This document shows positions 8,811 through 18,300 of a stretch of DNA of 64,000 bases, in pieces. This DNA comes from Herbidospora mongoliensis. GTDB lineage: Bacteria > Actinomycetota > Actinomycetes > Streptosporangiales > Streptosporangiaceae. The notes beneath the pieces were generated by a model that worked only from the letters and a program-made list of their open reading frames with translations, ran no database searches and had not been told where the DNA came from. The first letter of the stretch is position 1. Each line of letters starts with the position of its first letter. The stretch covers positions 62,001 to 126,000 of the forward strand of contig NZ_BBXD01000020.1 in assembly GCF_001570545.1 (NCBI RefSeq). The letters are read 5' to 3'. The position numbers and the translations under genes are program-made.

Positions 8811-9628
8811 GAGACCTCCAACGCGCCGAGCGCCCGCGCGTGGTTGCGCTCCGACAGCGTCACGTAGTGGCTGGCCGCCCGGCCTTCGAGGAACGGGAGC
8901 CCGTGGCCCTTGACCGTGCGGGCGATCAGCACGCTCGGCCGGCCCGGTTCCCACGGCGCGGCGGCGAGGTGGGCGGCGACCTGGTCGGCGTCGTGGCCGT
9001 CCACCTCGCGGACCGACCAGCCGAAACCGCGCCAGCGGTCGGCGAGAGGCTCCATCGGCGCGATGCGCTCGGTGGCGCCGGTGAGCTGCAGCCCGTTGCG
9101 GTCGACCACGGCGACCAGCCGGTCGAGCCCCAGTGACACGGCCCCGATGGCCGCCTCCCAGACCGAACCCTCCTGGAGTTCGCCGTCGCCGAGCAGGACG
9201 AAGCTGCGCGAGTCACGGCCGGCGTACCTGGTCGCCAGCGCGAACCCGCAGGCCAGCGAGAGACCGTGGCCGAGCGATCCGGTCGGCAGTTCCACCCCGG
9301 GCACGGCGCGGACCGGATGGCCCATCAGCCTGCTGCCGGGCCGCCCGTATCCGGCCAGTTCCTCGACCGGGAAGTAGCCCCGTTCGGCCAGCGTCGCGTA
9401 GAGACCCACGGCGGCGTGGCCCTTGCTGAGCAGGAAGCGGTCGCGGTCGGGGTCGTCCGGCCGTTCCGGGTCCACGTTCAGCACGGAGAAGTAGAGCGCC
9501 GTGAGGATGTCGGCGCTGGAGAACGCGCCGCCGAGATGGCCGCCCTCAGGCCCCGCGCACATGTCGACGACGTGCGAGCGGATGCGGGCGGCGATCGACT
9601 GCAGTGTTTCGGTCGCGAGCTGGGTCAT
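8807..9628 (-). CDS. Transketolase, N-terminal TPP-binding subunit (split enzyme)
   Basis: The protein (273 residues) carries the thiamine diphosphate motif [14 protein letters not shown], the substrate-loop segments [18 protein letters not shown] and [16 protein letters not shown], and [16 protein letters not shown] at the N-terminus. ATG 9628 overlaps the aminotransferase stop (ATGA); the only Shine-Dalgarno-like sequence is a weak AAGG, which fits translational coupling. It pairs with the adjacent C-terminal subunit to make one functional transketolase, as in other split actinobacterial transketolases. Confidence 0.9.
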   Translation of the reverse strand: MTQLATETLQSIAARIRSHVVDMCAGPEGGHLGGAFSSADILTALYFSVLNVDPERPDDPDRDRFLLSKGHAAVGLYATLAERGYFPVEELAGYGRPGSRLMGHPVRAVPGVELPTGSLGHGLSLACGFALATRYAGRDSRSFVLLGDGELQEGSVWEAAIGAVSLGLDRLVAVVDRNGLQLTGATERIAPMEPLADRWRGFGWSVREVDGHDADQVAAHLAAAPWEPGRPSVLIARTVKGHGLPFLEGRAASHYVTLSERNHARALGALEVS

Positions 9629-10914
9629 GACGCCGCCTTCGTGAGGGTGGCCACCATGTCGGGGCTCGCCCACACCTTCTCGAAGGCGTCCGCGTAGAGG
9701 CGGAGCAGGTCGCCCGAGCCGGGGTGGAGGTGGCGCTTCTGCAGGGTCAGCGAGTCGGCGATGATCGCCCGGGTCACCGGATAGGCCACGTCCTTCTCGG
9801 CCGCGCCGGTCACCGACCAGGGGTAGCCGCCGCCGAAGCCGAAGCGGTCGACGAAGACCTTCTGGTCGGGCAGCGGCATGAGCTGGTACTGGGACATCGG
9901 CACGCCCTCGGCGCGCAGCAGCCGCCGCAGCGTCGAGCGCAGCGCCTCCGGCCGCACGCCGTCGAGGCCGAACGCGGCGGGGTCGAACCGGAACCGCAGG
10001 ATGTGCCAGACGTGAGTGGTGCCCGGGAGCGCGGTCGGCACCCGCAGGCCGGGCAGCACCGAGAGCCGCCCGAGGAACTCGGTGATGTTGCGCTGGCGGG
10101 CGCGTTCGTAGTCGTCGAACCGGGCGAGCTGGGTGTCGGCGAACGCGGCCTGGAGGGCGTTCATCTTGTGGTTCCAGCCGAGGCCGTAGGACACGTAGTC
10201 GCGGTCGCGGCCGGCTTCGATCACCTCGCCGAACTGCCGGCCCCGGCGCACCGACTCGGCCAGCTGGGCGTCGCGGGTCACCAGCAGGCCGCCTTCGCCG
10301 CAGGTGGGGATGTTCTTGGTGACCTGGAGGCTGAACGCGCCCGCGTCGCCGATCCCGCCGACCGGCCGCCCTCTGTGGGTGGCGCCGGGGGCCTGCGCGG
10401 CGTCCTCGATCACGGCCAGGCCGTGCCTGCGCGCGATCTCGGTCAGCCGGTCCATGTCGGCGGGCGCGCCGTGCAGGTGCACCGGGATGATCGCCTTGGT
10501 CCTGGACGTGATGCGGCGCTCCACGTCGTCCGGATCGAGGTTGAAGGTGACCGGGTCGACGTCGGCGAACACGGGGACGGCCATCTGGTGCACCGGCGCG
10601 AGCCCGGTCGCGATGAAGCTGAGCGCGGGCACGATCACCTCGTCACCCGGGCCGACGCCGAGCGCGGCCAGCGCCAGCGACAGGGCGGCGGTGCCGTTGG
10701 ACACCGCGACGCAGTGGTCGAAGCCGAAGTGCCCGGCCCAGTTCTCCTCCAGGGTGGACACCGGGTTCGCGCCGTCGGAATTGGACACCAGCCTTGAACC
10801 GTCGAGCGCGTCGAGGACGGCCTTGCGGTCCTCGTCCTCGATCAACGGCCAGTCGACGCGGCGCCGGTCCTTCGGCACGGCCGCGGTACCCCCGAACGCT
10901 GCCAGCTTGCTCAT
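9625..10914 (-). CDS. DegT/DnrJ/EryC1/StrS-family PLP aminotransferase
   Basis: The gene encodes a 429-residue protein with the family's [29 protein letters not shown] segment, the PLP-phosphate Asp in [11 protein letters not shown], and the catalytic lysine in [15 protein letters not shown]. It starts at ATG 10914 in an ATGA overlap with the BtrH-like gene. By analogy with AmCP clusters it should aminate the ketone (C6) made by the transketolase, giving LysW-bound diamino-dihydroxyheptanoate. The assignment rests on the family and its direct coupling to the transketolase genes. Confidence 0.88.
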   Translation of the reverse strand: MSKLAAFGGTAAVPKDRRRVDWPLIEDEDRKAVLDALDGSRLVSNSDGANPVSTLEENWAGHFGFDHCVAVSNGTAALSLALAALGVGPGDEVIVPALSFIATGLAPVHQMAVPVFADVDPVTFNLDPDDVERRITSRTKAIIPVHLHGAPADMDRLTEIARRHGLAVIEDAAQAPGATHRGRPVGGIGDAGAFSLQVTKNIPTCGEGGLLVTRDAQLAESVRRGRQFGEVIEAGRDRDYVSYGLGWNHKMNALQAAFADTQLARFDDYERARQRNITEFLGRLSVLPGLRVPTALPGTTHVWHILRFRFDPAAFGLDGVRPEALRSTLRRLLRAEGVPMSQYQLMPLPDQKVFVDRFGFGGGYPWSVTGAAEKDVAYPVTRAIIADSLTLQKRHLHPGSGDLLRLYADAFEKVWASPDMVATLTKAAS

Positions 10915-11906
10915 CTCAGTCCTCTCGACAGGGTGTCGACCGCTTCCGCGTACTTTCCGCGCAGCACGGTGGCGTGGCGCGCGATGTCCGCGGCGGCGGC
11001 TTGGGCGTCTCCGAGCCCGTGGGCGCCGGTGATCCGCAGTCCCGTCCACGCGTGCGCGACGGACTCGACCGCCCGGCCGGCCCCGGCGAGCGCCGGGTCG
11101 CCCCATTCACGGCCGCAGCGACGCAGCAGTTCTCCGTGCAGCGAGGCCTGCGCCTGCATGCCCCAGCCGAACGGGTAGAGCTCGCGCAGCGCCCCGGCGT
11201 CACCGGCCTCGCAGCGGTCGACGAGTTCCCCCGCGAACGCGTCGAACCCGGCCAGACCGGTGCGGTTGAAGATCTCGACGTCGGTGCTCAGGTAGCCCGC
11301 GAGCACCTCGGGAGTCAGGTCAGGGACCGGGGCGTCGAGCCTGACGTCCAGACAGCGCCGCCCGATCCGCGAGTCACTGAAGAACGCGTCCTGTACGTCG
11401 GTCGGGTTCGCCGACCCCCAGCTGCGCAGGAACGCCTCGATCGGCACGGCCCCCCGGAACGCGGGCGGCATCGCGTCCGACACGTAGACCAGGCCGCGGA
11501 CCTCGTCAAGGCCGTAGACCACCACGAGATGCGCGGCGTGCACGTCGCCGTAGGCGGGCCGGAAGGGCAGGTGGAAGTTGTCCACCGCGGCGATGACCAG
11601 CCGGTCTTCGGCCAGCTTCGCGCGCATCTCCCGCCACGGGTCGTCCTCGTCCTCGGGCTGCCACCACTGCGCGTGCAGGCCGTGGTGCGGCGCCAGCGCC
11701 GCCCCGAGATCGTCGTCCTCGCACGGGTAGTAGAACTCCTCCGACCGGACGTCGCCCGGCAGGTGCAGGAACCGCCAGCCCGCGCCGAGCACGGCCAGCG
11801 GGTCGGCGCCCTCCCGCGCCACCAGCGAGCCGAACGTGGCCTGCAGGCAGCTGATCAGGTCGCGGTACCACAGCTCGGGTTCCGGTCCTTTGGTCATGTA
11901 CGTCAT
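10911..11906 (-). CDS. BtrH-like protein (C39-peptidase-like acyltransferase fold)
   Basis: The product has 331 residues from ATG 11906, which has GGAGG 7 nt upstream; a second ATG lies at 11897. The N-terminal half resembles the BtrH_N domain: a possible nucleophile Cys20 in [13 protein letters not shown], and a His segment [16 protein letters not shown] near residues 125-140. BtrH in butirosin synthesis moves an acyl chain from a carrier protein to an amine. Here it may transfer an aminoacyl group from the NRPS thiolation domain, or process carrier-bound intermediates. The fold call is moderate; the reaction is inference. Confidence 0.6.
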   Translation of the reverse strand: MTYMTKGPEPELWYRDLISCLQATFGSLVAREGADPLAVLGAGWRFLHLPGDVRSEEFYYPCEDDDLGAALAPHHGLHAQWWQPEDEDDPWREMRAKLAEDRLVIAAVDNFHLPFRPAYGDVHAAHLVVVYGLDEVRGLVYVSDAMPPAFRGAVPIEAFLRSWGSANPTDVQDAFFSDSRIGRRCLDVRLDAPVPDLTPEVLAGYLSTDVEIFNRTGLAGFDAFAGELVDRCEAGDAGALRELYPFGWGMQAQASLHGELLRRCGREWGDPALAGAGRAVESVAHAWTGLRITGAHGLGDAQAAAADIARHATVLRGKYAEAVDTLSRGLR

Positions 11907-12469
11907 GCGCCGGCCTCCGTCCGCTGCAGGGTCATCGCGAAGACGTGCACCGCGACGTTGCGCGGCAGTCGTAATCCGGCCAGGTCGGCCCGCCGGGTGA
12001 CCGGCACCCGCTGCGCCCACATGACCGCCGGAACCCGCTGCTGCACGTGGTGCGGGTAGTGCATGACCGGCGTCTCGAACGCCTTGACCTCGCCGAACCA
12101 GGCGGGCGCCGCCCAGAAGTCGGAGACACGCAGCGGTTCCTGGTCGACCGAGCCGTCGCCGTAGTTCATCTCGACGAGGTCCTCGCAGCGCCGTTCGGCC
12201 GCCGCCAGCACGTGGACCCAGTCGTAACGCCCCTCGGGCACCCGGACGAACTGCCCGGCGCACCGGATGTTGTCAGGTCCCTCGCAGACCGGAGGGAACC
12301 GGAAGGGGACTCCCGCCACGTGGACGAGGCTGTCGCCCTCGGGCAGGTACTCGGCGGCGAACGAGTTGCCCCACACGTTGAAAGCTCCCGCTTTGGTCTC
12401 CGTCGCCGCGGAGATGCCCGTGTTGTTTCGATGGCCGGCGATGTCGACCGGCTCGAGTAGAACGCTCAT
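11903..12469 (-). CDS. Conserved-looking protein of unknown function beside the sulfotransferase
   Basis: I do not recognise this family. From ATG 12469 (weak GGAAAA upstream) it has 188 residues; an in-frame ATG at 12508 would add 13 but has no visible ribosome-binding site. It is soluble, rich in aromatic residues and His/Trp (FNVWGNSFAAEYLP, DFWAAPAWFGEV, MHYPHHVQQRVPAVMWAQR), with a mixed beta-like pattern and no signal peptide. It lies between the sulfotransferase and the BtrH-like gene, overlapping the latter by ATGA. I infer a dedicated pathway enzyme; it is a candidate for the step that closes the aziridine by sulfate elimination. Confidence 0.75.
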   Translation of the reverse strand: MSVLLEPVDIAGHRNNTGISAATETKAGAFNVWGNSFAAEYLPEGDSLVHVAGVPFRFPPVCEGPDNIRCAGQFVRVPEGRYDWVHVLAAAERRCEDLVEMNYGDGSVDQEPLRVSDFWAAPAWFGEVKAFETPVMHYPHHVQQRVPAVMWAQRVPVTRRADLAGLRLPRNVAVHVFAMTLQRTEAGA

Positions 12470-12542
12470 GGCATTTTCCAATGTAGGTCGCTGATTTTCT
12501 GCGTCCATCCGCGCGGTGTTTAGTCACGGGTAATCACACTGA

Positions 12543-13277
12543 TTATTCCGGCCTCAACGCGACGGCTTTCAGCTGCTCGTAGTAGGGCAGGTGGTAATCG
12601 AGGTGGGCCCGCAGCGCCGGGTTCGCGGCGACCGTTTCCGCGCCGCCCCCCGACCCGCGCGCGAAGCCGGTGGTCCTGCTGGTCGACTCGTGCCAGCGGC
12701 TGGTCGTCTCCCACTCCGAGCGCATGCCCGGCTGCCAATTCAGCGCGTCCGGGATGAAGGGGATGCCCACCGCCGCGCAGTAGGCCCGCACGGTCTCGGC
12801 CGGCCGGTCGAGCAGGTCGTCGGAGTCGATCACGACCGGCGTGGCGCCGGTGGCGGCCCGGACGGCGGCGAAGATCTCGTACAGGCGGGCGAAGCCGATC
12901 TCGTCGCGGCCGAGGTCCGGATTGAGCCTGAAGTGCGAGGCGATGGCCTCGGCCGGGTGGCGGACGATGAAGGTGTGGGTGGCGGCCGCCAGGAAGGCCT
13001 CGTCGGCGAGCAGCGCCGGGTAGTGGAAGTCGGTGGTGTCCTTGAAGTACACCGGCCGCTCCGCCGCGAGGGCCCGCAGCGCCGCGAGCACCTCCGTCTC
13101 GGTGTGCGCGACCCGTTCGCCGACCTTCGCCTCGCCGAAGTCGACCACGAGGGAGAACGGCTCGTGGACGACGACGTGGTCGCCCCGCTCGGCCATCATC
13201 CGCGCGAACGCGGTCGAGCGGCAGCGCGGCGCGCTCCACAGCGCGAGCACCGGTAATCGCCCGGGAATGTGCTCCAC
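12543..13277 (-). CDS. PAPS-dependent sulfotransferase family protein, first gene of the minus-strand operon
   Basis: The 244-residue protein begins with LALWSAPRCRSTAFARMM, the 5'-phosphosulfate-binding loop of sulfotransferases, and has FIVRHPAEAIASHFRLNPD as the 3'-phosphate-binding segment. GTG 13277 is preceded by AAAGGAGA. In azabicyclic amino acid pathways a hydroxyl is sulfated to make it a leaving group for aziridine formation; that role is inferred here from the AmCP, transketolase and aminotransferase context. It opens the operon, so the promoter should lie in the 157-bp divergent region upstream. Confidence 0.85.
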   Translation of the reverse strand: MEHIPGRLPVLALWSAPRCRSTAFARMMAERGDHVVVHEPFSLVVDFGEAKVGERVAHTETEVLAALRALAAERPVYFKDTTDFHYPALLADEAFLAAATHTFIVRHPAEAIASHFRLNPDLGRDEIGFARLYEIFAAVRAATGATPVVIDSDDLLDRPAETVRAYCAAVGIPFIPDALNWQPGMRSEWETTSRWHESTSRTTGFARGSGGGAETVAANPALRAHLDYHLPYYEQLKAVALRPE

Positions 13278-13434
13278 GATTTCTCCTTTCAGCCCATGGG
13301 GATTCCATTTCAGAATGGCACGCCAGCACCCCGCGACGGGTAAGCGAAATGCGCAGTCTGAATAAGCTTCTCGTGGACGCGTATTTTGCCGGCGCCCCGT
13401 AGCGTCCGTTGCGACGCCTATTTCGGGAGGTCAC
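13278..13434. promoter_or_regulatory. Divergent promoter region between sulfotransferase operon and lysX operon
   Basis: These 157 bp separate the two divergent arms of the cluster and must carry both promoters. The stretch is less GC-rich than the genes. It contains a short inverted repeat CCATT-TCAG-AATGG at 13315-13328, which could be an operator or a chance hairpin. Ribosome-binding sites bound it: AAAGGAGA for the minus-strand GTG and GGGAGG for the plus-strand GTG. No convincing -35/-10 pair could be assigned by eye. Confidence 0.5.
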
Positions 13435-14289
13435 GTGCCAACCAGGATCGCGGTACTCGCCAGCAGGGTCGGCGCCGACGAGAAAAGACTCTTCGACGCG
13501 TTCGACCGGCGCGGTGTGAAATTCGACCACGTCGACACACGCGGGCAGTGGTTCGTGGCCGGGCGGCGTGACCTGGCCTGGGACCTCGTGCTGAACCGCG
13601 AGATCGGCCAGGTCCGCGCGGCCTACGCGGCCCGCTGCCTCGCCTCGGCGGGAGCCGAGGTGGTCAACAGCGCGGACGCGACCGAGGTGTGCGGCGACAA
13701 GTGGCGCACCACGCTGGCGTTCGAGGCGGCCGGGGTGCCGACCCCGCGCACCGCGATCGGCCTCACGCCGGACGCCGCGCTGGCCGCGCTCGACTCCATC
13801 GGCTATCCGGCGCTCATCAAACCGCTGGTCGGTTCGTGGGGCCGTCTGGTGGTCCGGCTGCCCGACCGCGCCACCGCCGAGGGCGTGTTCGAGTACGTCG
13901 CCGCGCTGCCGGGCCCGCAGTCGCACCTGGGATACGTCCAGGAACTGATCGACAAGCCCGGCCGGGACATCAGGGCGATCGTGGTCGGCGGCGACCTGCT
14001 GGGCGCCGTCTACCGGACCGGCGACTCGCTGCGCACCAACGTGGCGCTCGGCGGGCGGACCCACCCCTGCGAGACGACCCCCGAGATCACCAAGCTGTCG
14101 ATCGACGCGGCCGCCGCCGTCGGCGCCGACATCGCCGGGGTCGACCTGATCGAAGACCACGACGGACGGCTGCTGGTGCTGGAGGTCAACCACCGGGTCG
14201 AGTTCGCCGGCTTCCAGGCCGCGCTCGGCGACCGGGTCGACGTCGCGGACCACATCGTCGGACATCTACTGGAACGGGCGGAGCGATGA
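13435..14289 (+). CDS. lysX: LysX-type ATP-grasp ligase charging the amino-group carrier protein
   Basis: The protein (284 residues) has a RimK/LysX layout: preATP-grasp domain, the ATP-binding region (GYPALIKPLVGSWGRLVV), and the C-terminal EVNHRVEFAGF, which fits the N-x-x-x-E-F signature of LysX/ArgX enzymes. It would ligate the alpha-amino group of glutamate (or aminoadipate) to the terminal Glu of the LysW protein, starting the pathway. GTG 13435 has GGGAGG just upstream. It is the first gene of the plus-strand operon and overlaps lysK by ATGA. Confidence 0.92.
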   Translation: MPTRIAVLASRVGADEKRLFDAFDRRGVKFDHVDTRGQWFVAGRRDLAWDLVLNREIGQVRAAYAARCLASAGAEVVNSADATEVCGDKWRTTLAFEAAGVPTPRTAIGLTPDAALAALDSIGYPALIKPLVGSWGRLVVRLPDRATAEGVFEYVAALPGPQSHLGYVQELIDKPGRDIRAIVVGGDLLGAVYRTGDSLRTNVALGGRTHPCETTPEITKLSIDAAAAVGADIAGVDLIEDHDGRLLVLEVNHRVEFAGFQAALGDRVDVADHIVGHLLERAER

Positions 14290-15344
14290 TCACCGAAACA
14301 CACGCCGCCGGGCTGCTGCGCGGAATGCTGGAGATCCCCTCCTCGTCCTACCAGGAGCGCGCGCTGGCCGACTTCCTCGCCGAGGCCATGGGCGACCTGG
14401 GCTTCCAGTCGCACATCGACGTCGTGGGCAACGTCATCGGCGTGATCGAACACGGTGAGGGCCCGACCCTGATGCTGCTGGGGCACCTCGACACCGTCCC
14501 CGGCCTTCTTCCTGTCCACTCGGAGGACGGCAAGCTCTACGGCCGCGGCGCGGTCGACGCGAAGGGGCCGCTCGCGGCGATGATCTGCGCCGCCGCCGGC
14601 GCGACGGACTTCCCCGGCCGGATCGTGGTGATCGGCGTCGTGGAGGAGGAGACCCCGAGCTCGCGTGGTGCGATGGCGATCAGGGCCACCCACGACATGC
14701 CCGACGCGCTGATCGTCGGCGAACCGAGCGGGTGGTCGAGCGTCGTGCTCGGCTACAAGGGCAAGCTCGACCTCCGCTACACCGTCAGGTGCCCGGCCAC
14801 GCACCCGAGCAACCCGGTGCCGAAGGCGTCGGAGCTGGCGGTCGCCTGCTGGGACGCCCTGGTCGACCTGCTCGGGCCCGACGTGGGCCACGACGTGTTC
14901 GGCCGGCCCGGCGCGACGCTCTGCCAGCTCAACGCCGACCTGACCACGGCGACCGCCGACCTCAGCGTCCGCACCCCGCCGGGGTTCGACTCCGAAGGGC
15001 TGGTGCGCAGCCTGCGCGCCCGCCTCCCTTCCGGCCACCTGGAAGTGCTGAACTCGGTGGCCGCCTGCCGGGCGGACCGGAGCAACCCCGTCGCCCGCGC
15101 GCTGGTCTCCGGCATCCGGCGGCTGCACGCCCAGCCCAGGCTGGTGGTGAAGACGGCCACCTCCGACATGAACACCCTCGCCGAGGTCTGGGACCTCCCG
15201 ATGGCGACCTACGGTCCCGGCGACAGCCGCCTCGACCACGCCGACAACGAGCACATCGTGCTGTCGGACTACCTGCGCGGCATCGACGTGCTGTCCATCG
15301 CCATCGCGGAACTGGCCCGGCTGCCGGAGAGGAGCCTGCGATGA
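14286..15344 (+). CDS. lysK: LysK-type M20 deacylase releasing product from LysW
   Basis: The gene encodes a 352-residue M20 metallopeptidase with the zinc motifs LLGHLDTVPG, GRGAVDAKGPLAAM and VVEEETPSSRG, followed by VGEPSGWSSVVLGYKGKL, which is very close to LysK. A late ligand His is in RLDHADNEH. It would hydrolyse the isopeptide bond between the LysW C-terminal Glu and the finished amino acid. Start ATG 14286 overlaps the lysX stop, and its own stop overlaps the NRPS start (both ATGA), so release is co-expressed with peptide assembly. Confidence 0.92.
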   Translation: MITETHAAGLLRGMLEIPSSSYQERALADFLAEAMGDLGFQSHIDVVGNVIGVIEHGEGPTLMLLGHLDTVPGLLPVHSEDGKLYGRGAVDAKGPLAAMICAAAGATDFPGRIVVIGVVEEETPSSRGAMAIRATHDMPDALIVGEPSGWSSVVLGYKGKLDLRYTVRCPATHPSNPVPKASELAVACWDALVDLLGPDVGHDVFGRPGATLCQLNADLTTATADLSVRTPPGFDSEGLVRSLRARLPSGHLEVLNSVAACRADRSNPVARALVSGIRRLHAQPRLVVKTATSDMNTLAEVWDLPMATYGPGDSRLDHADNEHIVLSDYLRGIDVLSIAIAELARLPERSLR

Positions 15345-18300
15345 CCGGTCTGACCGAGCGCCGGGCGCTCTTCCTGGAACGGCTGAGGGAGCGGACCGAG
15401 GCCTGGCGGGGCCCGGCGCCACGCGGGAACACCGGCCCGGCGCCGCTGTCGTACGCACAGGAGAACCTGCGGTCCGCCTCGCCTGTTCAGGTGTGCCTCC
15501 GGCTCCGGGGTGAGCTGGACGTGCCCGCGCTGCGGTCGGCGCTGGCCGCCGTCGTGGCCAGGCACGAGGCGCTGCGGACCGCGATCGTCGAGCGCGAGGG
15601 CCGCCTGATGCAGGTGGTCGCCCCCGAGGTGCCGGTCGAGCTGCCCGTGATCGAGGGCCGCGAAGGGACCGGCGCGCCGTTCGACCTGAGCCGGGCCCCG
15701 CTGTGGCGCGCGGCGCTGGTCAGGGAGGCGGCGGACGAGCACCTGTTCCTGTTCGACGCCCACCCCATGATCGTCGACGACTGCTCGATCGGGCTGCTGA
15801 CCGCCGAACTGGCCGAGATCTACGGCGGCGACCCGAAGCTGCCCGAGCTGCCGGTGCAGTATCCGGACTACGCGGCGTGGCAGCGCGAAAGCCATCCCGA
15901 CGAACTGGCCGCTCACTGGCGCGACAAGCTGGCGGGCGCCGAGGTCCTGGAGTTCCCGGCCGACGGGCCACGCGGAGAGGCGTTTGACGTCGGCGGATTC
16001 GACGTCGGGACCGAAGGGCTGGAGCGGGCCGGGAAACTGGCCGACGACGAGGGCGTGACCCCGTTCGACGTGCTCGCCGCCGCGTTCCTCACGTTCCTGC
16101 ACCGCTATTCGGGCCTGGACGATCTGGTGATCGGCTCCCCGGACGCGACCCGGCGCCACGACGCCGTGGCGTCGGTGATCGGGCCCTTCGAGAACCTGCT
16201 GATCCTGCGCGGGGACGTCTCCGGCGACCCGTCCTTCCGCGAGCTGGTCCGGCGGGTCAGGCGGGTGACGACCGACGCGCACGCCCACGGCGACCTGCCG
16301 CTCGACGCCTCGATCTGCCGGCTCACCTTCGGTCTGGCCGAGGGTGGTGCGACCGGGCTCCCCGGGCTCGTGACGTCGGAAGAGGACGGCCTCGCCGGTG
16401 ACTCTCGATTCGACATGAGCTGGAGACTGCGGGGGCGGCGGCTGCGCATCTCGTACGACACCGGCCTTTTCGAGGGTGCGAGCATCGCCAGGTTCGCCCG
16501 GCACTATGACGAACTGCTGCGCGCCCTGACCGCCGACCCGGACGCCCCGCTGTCGGCCGCCGGCATGCTGAGCCCGGCGGAGAACGCGTTCCTCGCCCAG
16601 GTCAGCCGCGGTCCGATGCGGCCGATCCGGGAGACCACGATCGTGGCGCAGTTCGAGGCGCGTGTCGCGGAGGCGCCGGACCGCGTGGCGGTGGTCGTCC
16701 ATGATGTGGAGACCACGTACGCGGAGCTCAACGCCCGCGCGAACCGGCTCGCGGCGCTGCTGCGCGAGCGCGGCGCCGCGCCCGGCACCCGGATCGGCCT
16801 CTGCCTGCGCCGGAACCTGGACCTGCCGACGGCGATGCTCGCGGTGCTGAAGACCGGCGCGGCCTACGTGCCCCTCGACCCGGCCCATCCGCCCGCACGG
16901 GTAGCGGAGATCGCCGCCGACGCGGGCCTGCGCGCGGTGATCGCGCACGCCGAGGTCGCCGCGACTTTGAGCGCGGTCACCGCGCCCCTTCTGGTGGTGG
17001 ACGACATCCGCAGGGATCTCCCCGCCGGCAACCCGCCGCTCGCCGCCGGGCCCGGCGACGTGGCCTACATCATCTACACCTCCGGCAGCACCGGCAGGCC
17101 GAAGGGCGTGCTGCTCGAACACCGCGGCGTGGTCAATTTCACCGACTCCACCCGGGACCTGTTCGACCTGACCCCGGCCGACAGGGTGCTCGGGTTCGCG
17201 TCGGCGACCTTCGACGTCTCGGTGTTCGAGACGTTCTCCGCGCTGCTCACCGGGGCCCGCCTCTGTGTGGCCACCGACGACGAACGGCTGTCCGTCGACC
17301 GGCTCCAGTCGCTGATGGAGCGGGCCGGCATCACCGTCATCGACCTGCCGCCGACCGTGATGCCGCTGCTGACCCCGGAGAGGTTCACCGACCTGCGGAT
17401 CGCATTCGTCGGCGGCGAGGCGTTCAGCGGCGAACTCGTCAATCGGTGGAATCCGGGGCGGCGGCTGTTCAACGGCTACGGGCCGACCGAGTGCACGGTG
17501 ACGATGATCGTCGAGGAGTGCGCGGGCACCTGGGACGCCTCGCCGCCGATCGGCCTGCCCATGGCCAACCACGTCGCGCACGTGCTCGACGGCGACCTGC
17601 GGCCGGTGCCGATCGGGGTGCCGGGCGAGCTGGTGATCGGCGGGGCCGGGCTGGCGCGCGGCTATCTCGACCGGGACGAGCTCACCGCCGAGAAGTTCGT
17701 CGCCGACCCCTTCGGCACCGCGCCGGGCGGACGGCTGTACCGGACCGGTGACCTGGTGAAACGGCTGCCGGACGGACGGCTGGTCTTCCTCGGGCGGCTC
17801 GACCAGCAGGTCAAGATCCGCGGGTTGCGGATCGAACTGGGCGAGGTGGAGTCGGCGCTGGCCGCCTTCGCCGGGATGGGGCCGGTGACCGCGCGGCCGT
17901 GGACCGACGACGCCGGTGACAAACACCTGGTCGGTTACCTGACGGGTGTCACAGAAGAGCAGGTGCCGGCGGTGCGCGAGCATCTCGGGACGGTGCTGCC
18001 GACGTACATGATCCCGTCGTTCTTCGTCGTCCTGGACGAGATTCCGCTCACCAGCAGCGGCAAGGTCGACTGGCGGCGGCTGCCCGCACCCGACCCTCGC
18101 CAGGCGGACTCCGCAGGGGACGAGCCGCGGACCGCGACCGAACGGGTATTGCTGCGCGACGTGCTCACGCCGTTGCTGCGCGATGACCGGCTCGGCGTGC
18201 ACGACGACTTCTTCCAGGCCGGCGGCAACAGCCTCCAGGCGGTGCAGCTGATGTCCGCGATCAAGCGCAGGTTCGAGGTCGAGGTGGCGCTCGCGGACTT

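Noticed and set aside
15269-18202. A long open frame (about 980 codons) on the minus strand inside the NRPS gene
   Set aside because: It is an antisense shadow caused by high GC; its translation is low-complexity Arg/Gln/Gly/Val-rich, while the plus strand carries all NRPS motifs.
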